The notes: generated from the letters alone by a model not told the origin. 64,000 nt of DNA from Mucilaginibacter lappiensis (GCF_900155965.1 NZ_FTMG01000011.1:124001-188000); one strand, 5' to 3'; numbered from the stretch's first letter, positions 17,680-26,255 are shown. Translations and numbers: made by a program.

Positions 17680-18843
17680 TTATTTCTTAGCAGCAGGTTT
17701 TTTGGCTGCTTTCTTTACCTCTTTTTCCTTTTTCGGTTTTGCTTCAGCCTTAGGCTTAACTGGCTGAGCCACTTCTTTAACCGGAGCAGCAGCTTTCACC
17801 ACTTTCACCACTTTTTTTACTTTGCTCTCCGTTTCAACAGGGGGAATTACCTTACCAATATAAATTTCCTTTTTTACAGGTTTAGGGCTTACCAGCGGTG
17901 TTTTGGCTGCCGATGTTTTTACATATTCGCCCCAGGTGAGATTATCCAGACCAGCTTTTTGTTTTTTGGCGCGATCAATGGCATAATCAGCAGCGGTTTC
18001 CACCACCCAGTCAAAATTTTCCTGACCCACGCTGGTTACTTCTGCATCGGGAGCGGGGTTGCAAAAATCAATAGCGTAAGGGATACCATCGCGAACAGCA
18101 AATTCAACGGTATTAAAATCGTAACCCAAATATTGGTTTAGTTTGATGACATAGTCTTTAACCGTGTCCAGTAATTTTTTGGACGCCGGGGCCTTGCCAT
18201 GTTCATAACGCAGGTGATGCGGGTTGCGGGGCTCGTACTGCATAATGCGTACATATTTGCCGCCAATGCAGTAACAACGGAAATAATCGTCGAATACCAC
18301 CTCTTCCTGCAGCATCATTACGTATTGTTTGGTTTGATCATATTTGTTAAAAAAATCATCCCGGTTTTGCAATTGGTAAACCTCTTTCCAGCCACCGCCG
18401 TCAAAAGGTTTCATGTAGGCCGGGAAACCTACATAGTTAAAAATGCCATCCCAATCTAAGGGATAAGCCAGGTTGCGGAATGATCTGTCGGTAGTATCAT
18501 CAGGCAGTTCCTTGGAAGGTAGAATCACCGTTTTCGGTACGGGTACGCCCAGCTTTACGGCCAGGGCATTATTAAAAAACTTTTCGTCGGCACTCCACCA
18601 AAATGGATTGTTGATCACCGCGGTGCCGCAGATAGCAGCGTTTTTGAGAGCGGCCCGATAAAAGGGCACATCCTGTGATATCCGGTCTACAATCACCGCG
18701 TAATCCAATGGTTCGGCCTGTAAAACCTTATCTATGCGCACAAATTCTGCCGAGATATTTTTTTCGGCCTTTTGATTGATGCGATCAACAAATGCCTGTG
18801 GAAATGAATTTTCCTGTCCGAATAAGATGCCTATTTTTTTCAT
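17680..18843 (-). CDS. ATP-grasp ligase (RimK-like) with Lys/Ala/Pro-rich tail
   Basis: A 387-residue ATP-dependent carboxylate-amine ligase of the RimK/D-Ala-D-Ala ligase superfamily. The nucleotide-binding half shows AYMKPFDGGGWKEVYQL (Gly-rich loop) and MMLQEEVVFDDYFRCY; the metal site is FAVRDGIPYAIDFCNPAPD, with the acidic residue and the D.N pair of ATP-grasp enzymes. From about residue 320 to the end the chain is a low-complexity tail of K, A, P and V (KKVVKVVKAAAPVK and similar), like histone H1 or AlgP tails, which is unusual for the family. It likely works with the GCS2-type ligase and the amidotransferase downstream. Confidence 0.88.
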   Translation of the reverse strand: MKKIGILFGQENSFPQAFVDRINQKAEKNISAEFVRIDKVLQAEPLDYAVIVDRISQDVPFYRAALKNAAICGTAVINNPFWWSADEKFFNNALAVKLGVPVPKTVILPSKELPDDTTDRSFRNLAYPLDWDGIFNYVGFPAYMKPFDGGGWKEVYQLQNRDDFFNKYDQTKQYVMMLQEEVVFDDYFRCYCIGGKYVRIMQYEPRNPHHLRYEHGKAPASKKLLDTVKDYVIKLNQYLGYDFNTVEFAVRDGIPYAIDFCNPAPDAEVTSVGQENFDWVVETAADYAIDRAKKQKAGLDNLTWGEYVKTSAAKTPLVSPKPVKKEIYIGKVIPPVETESKVKKVVKVVKAAAPVKEVAQPVKPKAEAKPKKEKEVKKAAKKPAAKK

Positions 18844-18856
18844 GGTAGTTGATGTT

Positions 18857-18905
18857 TTAAATCCTAAGTTCTAAGCTCTAAATACTAAAAGAGATTAAAT
18901 TCTAA
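18857..18905. repeat. Iterated words (CTAAGTTCTAAGCTCTAA)
   Basis: In front of the ATP-grasp gene the sequence repeats CTAA-based words (CCTAAGTTCTAAGCTCTAAA, TACTAAAAGAG). It looks like one arm of an iterated-word repeat without a clear complementary arm. Confidence 0.45.
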
Positions 18906-18927
18906 TCCAAAAAGAGCAATATTATTT

Positions 18928-18963
18928 GTCCTGTAGTCCCAACGTCTCCAAGTCCCATAGTCT
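18928..18963 (-). repeat. Iterated-word arm (GGACTATGGGACT family) at an esterase stop codon
   Basis: On the minus strand the esterase stop TAG is the first triplet of TAGACTATGGGACTTGGAGA, followed by GTTGGGACTACAGGAC. The same words form inverted repeats at 46452-46600 and 47693-47826. Confidence 0.65.
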
Positions 18964-19669
18964 ATTTAATCGTTGACAAATAATGCGGGAACATTTCGCG
19001 CCAGATGGGCCAGTCGTGTTTGGCAAAGGGGCGAATATCCAGCCAATGTTTAATGTTTTTTTGTTTTAAAATGCTTGATAACTGCAGGTTATATTCTTTA
19101 CAGATGTCATACTCGGATGTTCCTAGAATGATGTTCATGTTCCATAGGTCCGGGGCATTATCGTCCGGTAAAAAATCAACAGGGTTGTTGTAAAATATAT
19201 CATCATCATAAAAGCCGTCAGTAAACATTTTAATATCAAATGCGCCCCCCATGGTAAACAGGTTGCTTACTTTTTCGGGGTGCTTAAACGCGAAATTGGC
19301 GGCATGGTAGCCGCCAAAACTACAGCCAGCCATGGCTACTTTACCCACGCCGGTTTCGTGCATGGCCCAGGGCACCAGCTCATCAATAAGCATTTTATCG
19401 TACCAGGTATAGTTACGGGCACGATCGGCAGGGGAGATGCCTTTGTCGTACCAGCTGCGGTCGTCAATAGTGTCGGGACAATATATTTTTACGAGGCCCT
19501 GGTCAATAAACCATCTTACACTTTCTATCAGCCCAAAATCTTTATTCTGATAATAACGACCTTTGGTTGTGGGGAACAGGATCACGGGGTAACCGCGATC
19601 GCCAAACACCAGCATTTCCAGGTCGGCACTTAAATTTGGCGAATGCCAGCGGTGATATTTTTCGGTCAA
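18962..19669 (-). CDS. Alpha/beta-hydrolase-fold esterase (COG4947-like)
   Basis: A 235-residue serine hydrolase without a signal peptide. The nucleophile elbow is GCSFGGYHA, the acid probably lies in GTSEYDICKEYN, and the His in FAKHDWPIW. The N-terminus WHSPNLSADLEMLVFGDRGY and the CPDTIDDRSWYDKG segment are typical of a family often annotated as putative esterase. It is the first gene of the minus-strand cluster with the ATP-grasp and GCS2 ligases, 118 bases ahead of the former. It may hydrolyse an ester or amide made by them (inference). Confidence 0.85.
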   Translation of the reverse strand: MTEKYHRWHSPNLSADLEMLVFGDRGYPVILFPTTKGRYYQNKDFGLIESVRWFIDQGLVKIYCPDTIDDRSWYDKGISPADRARNYTWYDKMLIDELVPWAMHETGVGKVAMAGCSFGGYHAANFAFKHPEKVSNLFTMGGAFDIKMFTDGFYDDDIFYNNPVDFLPDDNAPDLWNMNIILGTSEYDICKEYNLQLSSILKQKNIKHWLDIRPFAKHDWPIWREMFPHYLSTIK

Positions 19670-19770
19670 AATAATAGATTTTTGGTTTCAGACGGTAAGT
19701 TAAGTGGTTTGATTGAAAAAGGCAACAGTCTGATAAATTAAAGGTTAGCCCAAAAAACGAAAAGTATTTT

Positions 19771-19778
19771 TACTTTTG
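19771..19778 (+). promoter_or_regulatory. -7 box of the divergent esterase gene
   Basis: TACTTTTG fits TAnnTTTG exactly and is followed by CACCC, a pattern shared with the bipA promoter (TACCTTTGCGCC). It lies 22 bases before the start at 19801. Confidence 0.65.
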
Positions 19779-19800
19779 CACCCTTAAAATTTAGATAAAG

Positions 19801-20616
19801 ATGTATTGGGGCTGGGCTGAAACGGAAATGACGATCACTAAAAAAAATATCACTATAAATTCTGCATTGCTTAACCGAGAGGTTACCTGCACATTGGTTA
19901 TGCCCGATGAGCAGGAGATTACCGAACCGCTGAATTTATTATTGTTGAACGACGGGCAGGAGTTCGAAAACCTGCAGTTACTGGCAACCCTGGAGCAATT
20001 ATATAACACCAACCGTATAAAACCGGTACTGGTAGTAGCTATATATGCAGGCGAAGATCGTATACTGGAATATGGTGTAGCCGGCAAACCCGATTTTAAA
20101 AAGCGGGGCTCGAAGGCCGATATTTATACAGCATTTATAAAAACCGAATTGCTGCCGCAGCTTAAAGAACAAACCGGCATTAGTGATTTTGAAACCACGG
20201 CCTTTGCGGGCTTTTCCTTAGGTGGGCTATCGGCTTTTGATATTGCCTGGAACAACAGCGATGTATTTGATAAAACGGGCGTGTTTTCCGGATCGTTCTG
20301 GTGGCGGAGTAAGGATCTGGCTAAGGGCTATACCGATGCTGATCGTATCATACACTCCGTTATCAGGAACAGTGCCGACAAACCCGATCTAGAGTTCTGG
20401 CTACAAACCGGCACCAAAGATGAAACAACCGATCGTAATAAGAATGGAATTATCGATGCTATTGATGATACCATTGATTTGATCAAAGAACTAGAAAACA
20501 AAGGCTATACCCGCCCAACTGATATTCAATATGTAGAAATGGTTGGTGGTACCCATGACACAACTACCTGGGCCAAAGCTTTGCCTAAGTTCTTGACTTG
20601 GGCTTTTGGGCGGTAA
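19801..20616 (+). CDS. Esterase D/IroE-type alpha/beta hydrolase
   Basis: A 271-residue putative esterase. The nucleophile elbow is AGFSLGGLSAFD, the acid is probably in QTGTKDETTDRNK, and the His in VGGTHDTTTWAKAL. NDGQEFENLQLL and GKPDFKKRGSKADIYTAFI are features of the enterochelin-esterase/EstD family. Divergent from the amidoligase cluster and sharing its 131-base intergenic region, it is probably part of the same pathway. The start may be the ATG at 19801 or the in-frame ATG at 19828 (MTITKKN); the promoter allows both. Confidence 0.85.
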   Translation: MYWGWAETEMTITKKNITINSALLNREVTCTLVMPDEQEITEPLNLLLLNDGQEFENLQLLATLEQLYNTNRIKPVLVVAIYAGEDRILEYGVAGKPDFKKRGSKADIYTAFIKTELLPQLKEQTGISDFETTAFAGFSLGGLSAFDIAWNNSDVFDKTGVFSGSFWWRSKDLAKGYTDADRIIHSVIRNSADKPDLEFWLQTGTKDETTDRNKNGIIDAIDDTIDLIKELENKGYTRPTDIQYVEMVGGTHDTTTWAKALPKFLTWAFGR

Positions 20617-20617
20617 T

Positions 20618-21367
20618 TTACTGAGTTAAATATTTACAGGGAACATTAGGAGGGATATAATCAATCCCATACGCTTGTTTCATCAACAGCGAAACTATCT
20701 CAGCAACAACTTTTTCTTTCCGGTGCATTTGTGGCAACAGGCCCATCATGGCGTAACTGATGGGGTTTACCGCGGAGATAAAGGTTTCCCATTCATATCC
20801 CTTACCCCATATGAGGCCTTTCACGGTATGGCTTAAATCTGCCTTATTTCCCAATAAAAAATGCAGCATTTCTATCGAGTTATTCCCGTTTTGATTAACA
20901 GTATGAAAAATAGGGGTGTGCCCGCCAAAACCATGTTTATCCAGACCAGCCTTTGCGTTTACATCTGCACCATATTGAACCAGTAGTCTGGCGCACGCTA
21001 CACTGTTGTATTCGGCACAAAAATGCAACAATGTAGACTCGGTTAGCTGGGTATAGGCATTATTGACCAAGCTATAAGTTTTGTTGACCACTAATACCGG
21101 GTCATTTTCCAGGCTGCGTTTTAACTTTTCAACGTCATCAGCTAAAACCGCCAACAGGGCATTATCTTCAAAATCAAGGCCTGCGTCAATAAAAGCCTGC
21201 ACGCAATCTTTAAGCCGTGGTGTACGGGTATACATTTCCAGCAGAGTTATAAAAACCGGAACCTCATTATAAACGTCATTCGGGGTACCGCCTTCGTCAA
21301 AATAGCGGCGTATACCGGCAACGGAATGAATTTCCATATCATAAAGCAACTGCGTGTGGTTGGGCAT
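20618..21367 (-). CDS. Ankyrin-repeat protein
   Basis: A 249-residue cytosolic protein built mostly of ankyrin repeats. The clearest are STLLHFCAEYNSVACARLLV with QYGADVNAKAG, and HTPIFHTVNQNGNNSIEMLH with FLLGNKADLSH. Weaker repeats lie at the N-terminus (VAGIRRYFDEGGTPNDV; DCVQAFIDAGLDFE). Likely a protein-interaction scaffold. It is convergent with the esterase gene, the two stop codons being one base apart, so there is no room for a separate terminator. Confidence 0.85.
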   Translation of the reverse strand: MPNHTQLLYDMEIHSVAGIRRYFDEGGTPNDVYNEVPVFITLLEMYTRTPRLKDCVQAFIDAGLDFEDNALLAVLADDVEKLKRSLENDPVLVVNKTYSLVNNAYTQLTESTLLHFCAEYNSVACARLLVQYGADVNAKAGLDKHGFGGHTPIFHTVNQNGNNSIEMLHFLLGNKADLSHTVKGLIWGKGYEWETFISAVNPISYAMMGLLPQMHRKEKVVAEIVSLLMKQAYGIDYIPPNVPCKYLTQ

Positions 21368-21432
21368 GGTATATAGTGAAAATATAATTAAAGAGTTATA
21401 CTTTAATCTACAGTTTTATGAAGGTTCAGGCT

Positions 21433-21939
21433 TTAATTGCTTACAATAATTGATGAAAAAAAATAGTCTTTGGTCTTTGTGTCAACACTATTTTTTAGTA
21501 TGGTCGACATGCTGTACAATTTACTGCCGGCAATAAACATAAACATATAATACTTTATCTTTTTAGGATCGCTGCCTGCGCTGCTATAACTTGTTAAACC
21601 TTTCCATGTAGCACTTTTAAAATCTTCAAGGGTTACAGTGGGAAGGCTAATCTTTATACCCTCTTTAAGTTTGGCTGCAAATTCAGGTGTATCTTTAACC
21701 AGCGCCAGGGTTGCCGAATCAAGATTGGCAACTTCCTTAAAATCAACTACGGTAAGTACACAGGCTATGGAGGTGTCTTTATTGGTCGAAATATAAGAAC
21801 CCCTGACCACTTCTCTGGGTTCGCTTGGAAATCTAACCGAAATGCGGTTATCGGCCTTGTGTGTTACCCAGCCATTTTGGGCATAAGCTATATTTACTAC
21901 AAATGCAGTAGTAAATAGTAGTGATAGGAGTTTTTTCAT
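21433..21939 (-). CDS. Secreted protein of unknown function
   Basis: A 168-residue protein with a signal peptide (MKKLLSLLFTTAFVVNIAYAQ). The mature part begins GWVTHKADNRISVRFPSEPR and continues with short beta-strand-like segments (SIACVLTVVDF, KIKYYMFMFIAGSKLYSMST). The pattern W..(H)..D..FSV.FPs.P resembles small periplasmic proteins in which a FPG/FPSxP motif precedes a PsbP/PsiF-like fold, but I cannot assign it. Likely periplasmic. Confidence 0.72.
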   Translation of the reverse strand: MKKLLSLLFTTAFVVNIAYAQNGWVTHKADNRISVRFPSEPREVVRGSYISTNKDTSIACVLTVVDFKEVANLDSATLALVKDTPEFAAKLKEGIKISLPTVTLEDFKSATWKGLTSYSSAGSDPKKIKYYMFMFIAGSKLYSMSTILKNSVDTKTKDYFFSSIIVSN

Positions 21940-22075
21940 GATGCTGATTTAAAGTTATGTAAATTTTAGTTAATCAATACTTTAAATTGTATCTGCATAA
22001 CACCAATATGGTAATCAAATTGTATAAATCTTTCTCCTTTAGCCGATAAAGCTTTAAAATCTCATATATTAACCG

Positions 22076-22083
22076 TACCTTTG
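22076..22083 (+). promoter_or_regulatory. bipA promoter -7 box
   Basis: TACCTTTG, an exact TAnnTTTG match, followed by CGCC. It overlaps an in-frame TTG at 22081 that could be taken for a start, which argues for the ATG at 22108. Confidence 0.72.
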
Positions 22084-22107
22084 CGCCAAATTTATAGGGC
22101 ATATTTC

Positions 22108-23919
22108 ATGCAAAAAATAAGAAACATTGCGATCATCGCACACGTTGACCACGGTAAAACCACTTTGGTTGACAAAATTTTACACAGTTGCGCCATTTTT
22201 CGCGAAGGCCAAGAAACTGGTGAATTGATATTGGATAATAACGACCTGGAACGTGAACGTGGTATTACCATCGTATCAAAAAACGTTTCGGTAATGTATA
22301 AAGACGTTAAGATCAATATTATTGATACTCCTGGTCACGCCGACTTTGGCGGCGAGGTGGAACGCGTATTGAAAATGGCCGATGGTGTATTATTACTTTG
22401 TGATGCGTTTGAAGGCGCTATGCCTCAAACCCGCTTTGTAACCCAAAAGGCTTTGGCTTTAGGCTTAAAACCAATTGTGGTTGTAAACAAGGTTGATAAA
22501 GAAAACTGTCGCCCGGAAGAAGTTTACGAGCAAATCTTTGAATTATTCTTTAACCTTGAGGCAACTGAAGATCAACTGGATTTCCCGGTTATCTATGGTT
22601 CATCAAAACAAGGTTGGATGAGCACCGACTGGAAAGTACCTACCGATAATATTTTCCCGTTAATGGATGCTATCCTGGAAAACATTCCACCGGCTCCTAT
22701 TGCCGAAGGTACATTACAAATGCAGATCACCTCGTTAGATTATTCATCTTTCGTAGGTCGTATCGCTATTGGTCGTGTTGCCCGTGGTACTATCAAAGAA
22801 AACATGCCGGTATCTTTGGTAAAACGTGATGGTACTATCCAAAAATCAAGAATAAAAGAACTGTATACCTTTGAGGGTTTGGGTAAAGTACGTGCTACAG
22901 AAGTAGCTTCTGGCGATATCTGTGCTGTAGTTGGTATTGAAGGTTTTGATATTGGCGATACCATTGCCGATTTTGAAAAACCAGAACAACTGGCTGTTAT
23001 ACATATTGATGAGCCTACTATGAACATGTTGTTCACCATCAATACTTCACCTTTCTTTGGTAAAGAAGGTAAATTCGTTACTTCCCGTCACTTACGTGAC
23101 CGTTTATATAAAGAAATGGAAAAAAACCTGGCGCTTAAGGTTGTTGAAACCGAATCGCCTGATTCATACCTGGTGTATGGTCGTGGTATTCTCCATTTAT
23201 CTGTATTGATCGAAACCATGCGTCGCGAAGGTTACGAATTACAGGTAGGTCAGCCGCAGGTAATTATTAAAGAAATTGACGGTGTTAAATGTGAGCCGGT
23301 TGAAACATTAATTGTTGATGTACCGGGTGATGTTGCAGGTAAAGTTATTGAGTTGGTAACACAACGCAAAGGCGACCTGTTGATCATGGAGCCTAAAGGC
23401 GACTTACAACACTTGGAGTTTGATATCCCTGCACGTGGTATTATCGGTTTACGTAACAACGTACTGACCGCTACCGGTGGCGAGGCTATCATGGCTCACC
23501 GCTTTAAAGCATACGAACCATGGAAAGGTACTATCCCGGGCCGTTTAAATGGTGTATTGGTATCTATGGATACTGGTAAAACCACTGCTTTCGCTATTGA
23601 TAAATTGCAGGATCGTGGTCGTTTCCACATTGATCCGGGAGTTGATGTTTACGAAGGACAAGTTTTAGGCGAGCACATCCGCGATAACGATTTGGTAATT
23701 AACTTAACCAAAGGCAAGCAGTTAACCAACATGCGTGCATCTGGTAGCGATACCAACGTGCGTATAGCCCCTGCTATCAAATTCTCGTTAGAAGAATCAA
23801 TGGAGTATATCCAGGCCGACGAATATATTGAGGTAACCCCACAAAGCATCCGTTTACGTAAAATATTCCTGAACGAAAACGAAAGAAGAATTAACGCTAA
23901 AAGGTTTACTAATCAATAA
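22108..23919 (+). CDS. typA: Ribosome-associated translational GTPase BipA/TypA
   Basis: Elongation-factor-like GTPase that acts on the ribosome during 50S assembly and stress adaptation. With the ATG at 22108 it has 603 residues. G1 is AHVDHGKTT (11-19), G2 includes RERGITI, G3 DTPGHADFGGEVERV, G4 NKVDK. The EF-Tu domain II, the two EF-G-like alpha/beta domains and the BipA-specific C-terminal domain (RGIIGLRNN; THIDPGVDVYEGQ-like; TNMRASGSD) follow in the usual order. Single gene between its promoter and terminator. Confidence 0.98.
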   Translation: MQKIRNIAIIAHVDHGKTTLVDKILHSCAIFREGQETGELILDNNDLERERGITIVSKNVSVMYKDVKINIIDTPGHADFGGEVERVLKMADGVLLLCDAFEGAMPQTRFVTQKALALGLKPIVVVNKVDKENCRPEEVYEQIFELFFNLEATEDQLDFPVIYGSSKQGWMSTDWKVPTDNIFPLMDAILENIPPAPIAEGTLQMQITSLDYSSFVGRIAIGRVARGTIKENMPVSLVKRDGTIQKSRIKELYTFEGLGKVRATEVASGDICAVVGIEGFDIGDTIADFEKPEQLAVIHIDEPTMNMLFTINTSPFFGKEGKFVTSRHLRDRLYKEMEKNLALKVVETESPDSYLVYGRGILHLSVLIETMRREGYELQVGQPQVIIKEIDGVKCEPVETLIVDVPGDVAGKVIELVTQRKGDLLIMEPKGDLQHLEFDIPARGIIGLRNNVLTATGGEAIMAHRFKAYEPWKGTIPGRLNGVLVSMDTGKTTAFAIDKLQDRGRFHIDPGVDVYEGQVLGEHIRDNDLVINLTKGKQLTNMRASGSDTNVRIAPAIKFSLEESMEYIQADEYIEVTPQSIRLRKIFLNENERRINAKRFTNQ

Positions 23920-23941
23920 TTGATAAACCTTTAATCTATAC

Positions 23942-23972
23942 AAAAGCCTTCAGGATTTCCTGGAGGCTTTTT
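23942..23972 (+). terminator. Terminator of typA
   Basis: AAAGCCTTCAGGA / TCCTGGAGGCTTT with an ATT loop and a run of T. The promoter of the next gene starts almost immediately behind it. Confidence 0.9.
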
Positions 23973-23976
23973 TTAT

Positions 23977-23984
23977 TATATTTG
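23977..23984 (+). promoter_or_regulatory. -7 box of the LamG lipoprotein gene
   Basis: TATATTTG, exact TAnnTTTG, 17 bases before the start codon and only a few bases after the T-run of the typA terminator; the -33 region would overlap the terminator stem. Confidence 0.65.
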
Positions 23985-24001
23985 AATATAAACTTTATTA
24001 C

Positions 24002-24796
24002 ATGAACAGATATATAACTTTATTAATTGTGGCCTTATGCTTGAGTGCCATGAGCATTTCTTTTACTTCCTGTAGCAAAAAAAATAATCCTAAACCAATG
24101 GTTGATAGTCTTAAAGTAGGCTTGCTGGCTTATTATCCTTTTAATAACAATGCTATTGATTCATCCGGAAAGGGTAATGATGGTGCCGTTAACAATATTA
24201 CATCGGCATCAAACCGTTTTGGCAAAGCTAATACTGCTTATTATTTCAATGGAACTTCCAGCTATATCAGGATAAAAGATAACCCGGCATTACGGTTAAG
24301 CAGCACCGATTTTACGATCAATTACTGGGTTAATCTTGACGATTATATAGTTTACTCGGGCAGCGCGGTGCTGGCCAAGGCTAACGGCCCTTATCAAAAT
24401 GGATGGAACACCTCTATCACTGGGTACGGTTCTGTAGGAGGTGAGGGCGGAGGACCAGGATTCGCGTTTTATAATGTGTCTGGTGGCGGCGATCCCTTTG
24501 CTGTCGGTCATAGTGTTATCTCCATTGGTCAATGGACAATGATCACCGTACAATATAGTAATCAGTTTAAGGCATTAGCCTTTTACATAAATGGTGTTGC
24601 GGATGCAGTGATAAGTAATATACCTACTCCAAATCCAGCCACTGCTGTTGATCTGTTTATTGGCAAAAATAGCTATGCTGATCCTAGCGGCAGCACCCCG
24701 GAATACTTTATAAAAGGTAAGCTTGATGATATCAGGATATATAATCGTGTAATATCTCCAGGGCAGATCAATAATTTGTTTAAATTAACGTATTGA
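24002..24796 (+). CDS. LamG-domain (concanavalin-like) lipoprotein
   Basis: A 264-residue lipoprotein: signal with lipobox FTSC (Cys24), a short linker, then one LamG/LamG-3-type jelly-roll domain. The domain start is GLLAYYPFNNNAIDSSGKGN followed by DGAVNN and YYFNGTSSYIRI; the end is GKLDDIRIYNRVISPGQINN. Such domains bind glycans or surface proteins. It probably sits in the outer membrane. It lies directly before the PLL-like lipoprotein gene in the same direction, 175 bases apart. Confidence 0.88.
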   Translation: MNRYITLLIVALCLSAMSISFTSCSKKNNPKPMVDSLKVGLLAYYPFNNNAIDSSGKGNDGAVNNITSASNRFGKANTAYYFNGTSSYIRIKDNPALRLSSTDFTINYWVNLDDYIVYSGSAVLAKANGPYQNGWNTSITGYGSVGGEGGGPGFAFYNVSGGGDPFAVGHSVISIGQWTMITVQYSNQFKALAFYINGVADAVISNIPTPNPATAVDLFIGKNSYADPSGSTPEYFIKGKLDDIRIYNRVISPGQINNLFKLTY

Positions 24797-24971
24797 TGCG
24801 TATTATAATATAAGTAAATATTGTGAGGATCACCAAAAGGTGGTCCTTTTGCTTAATGTGGTTTTTGGATAGAATATGCATGAATGAAATAAATACATAT
24901 TTAATATTAAAAATATATGAATTAAACATAATAGTTGTAGATTGCCATTCATAAAAACCTATAACAACACA

Positions 24972-25955
24972 ATGACAACCTTCACAAAAAATCTTACACA
25001 TGCTGTAATAGGCGTGCTGTTAACAGGCGCGCTCGCCTCATGCCAAAAAGGGAACGACAAAATTGTTGACCCGGCCTCAAAAAAAGTATCGGCTTCAAAC
25101 AAAAGTGTAAATGGTATTACCGGCACCTCTATCGCTGTAGAAGTTGGCGCTGTTACTAAAAAAGGCAGCGGTACCATTGATCTGTTCGGCAGAAGCACTA
25201 CCAACACCCTGTTACACAAAACTTGGACAAGCGCCGGCGGATGGACTGCCTGGGAAGACCTGGGCGGTAACATCGTTTCTGCTCCAACTGCTTCTTCAAG
25301 ACAATCAAATGCTATCAATGTATTTGCACAAGGGCCAACCGGCCACCTGATGCAGATATATTATGTAGATGGCCAGGGCTGGTCGCCATGGATCGATCTG
25401 GGTGGTAATATCACATCCGCGCCATCATCTACGTCTCAAACAGCTAATGACCTTTCTGTTTTTGCAAAAGGTGCAAATAACGACCTGGTTGTGCTTACCT
25501 GGAATGCCGGACCAGGATGGGGCTCATGGGTAAGTTTGGGAGGTACCATTACTTCAGCTCCTGCTGCTGTATCCAGAAGCTCATCAACTATCAATGTTTA
25601 TGCTAAAGGCAGCAATAACAACTTATTACAAATTTATTCAGTTTCGGGAAGCTGGTCATCATGGGTAGATCTGGGCGGTACCATTTCATCGGCACCTACC
25701 GCGATAACCCGCTCGGTTAATGACCTTAATGTTTATGCCAAAGGCACATCAAACACCCTGAAACAAATTTACTGGACAGCAAGTGCTGGCTGGTCGTCAT
25801 GGATCGACCTGGGTGGCAGTATCACCTCTGCACCGGCTGCTAATGCAAGAGATGCTAATGATATTAACGTATTCGCATTAAACAATACCAGTCTGATGCA
25901 AATCTATTGGACCTCGGCCGGTGGCTGGGTTAACTGGTTCAACATGCCTCAATAA
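24972..25955 (+). CDS. Lipoprotein with six PLL-like (DUF346) propeller repeats
   Basis: A 327-residue lipoprotein: signal with lipobox LASC (Cys24), a Ser/Lys linker, then six tandem repeats of about 46 residues (residues 56-327). Each repeat runs through a GW..W.DLGG.I.SAP core, then S.N.INV(F/Y)AKG...LLQIYW. This is the pattern of fucose-binding PLL/PHL-type beta-propeller lectins, which also carry GW..W.(S/D)LGG turns. Six repeats would form a six-bladed propeller, or seven with partners; PLL has seven. ATG at 24972 is preferred over an upstream TTG. Glycan binding is inference. Confidence 0.85.
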   Translation: MTTFTKNLTHAVIGVLLTGALASCQKGNDKIVDPASKKVSASNKSVNGITGTSIAVEVGAVTKKGSGTIDLFGRSTTNTLLHKTWTSAGGWTAWEDLGGNIVSAPTASSRQSNAINVFAQGPTGHLMQIYYVDGQGWSPWIDLGGNITSAPSSTSQTANDLSVFAKGANNDLVVLTWNAGPGWGSWVSLGGTITSAPAAVSRSSSTINVYAKGSNNNLLQIYSVSGSWSSWVDLGGTISSAPTAITRSVNDLNVYAKGTSNTLKQIYWTASAGWSSWIDLGGSITSAPAANARDANDINVFALNNTSLMQIYWTSAGGWVNWFNMPQ

Positions 25956-25982
25956 GGAATAAATTAACTGATCAATTATGGG

Positions 25983-26012
25983 GGCGGCGCTTTTACAGTG
26001 CCGCCTTTTTTT
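25983..26012 (+). terminator. Terminator of the PLL-like lipoprotein gene
   Basis: GGCGGCGC / GTGCCGCC with a TTTTACA loop (one mismatch) and a run of seven T. Confidence 0.88.
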
Positions 26013-26019
26013 GTGTCCT

Positions 26020-26255
26020 CATTTTGCGCTGGTTTGTAACCACTAATATGAGGAAGCCTAAAATGCCAAAAAGTGGGTTAACATGTTTTATATGATTTAC
26101 TACTAAAAATTAATTTAAATTATTGATTATCAATTATATATAATCATGTTAACCATAAAATGTGTAAACCATGTAAACCCACTTTTTACCATAACTTGCG
26201 CTTGTTTGTAACGAGTGCTTAATATGGGTGAGCGTTTATAACGCGAATTTGTTGC
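26020..26255. repeat. Palindromic noncoding element between PLL-like gene and flippase
   Basis: The 335-base gap 25956-26290 holds, after the terminator, an AT-rich inverted repeat: AAAAAGTGGGTTAACATG (26068-26085) and CATGTAAACCCACTTTTT (26170-26187), 17 of 18 bases complementary. It is flanked by two similar direct sequences, TTTGCGCTGGTTTGTAACCA (26022) and CTTGCGCTTGTTTGTAACGA (26205); the second continues GTGCTTAATATGGG, which matches part of the composite at 17352-17385. No transposase is present. Confidence 0.7.

Noticed and set aside
17515-18141. Plus-strand open frame of 208 codons antisense to the ATP-grasp gene
   Set aside because: It covers the repeat and the low-complexity Lys/Ala tail of the real gene in antisense; the product is a Phe/Cys-rich string typical of antisense translation.
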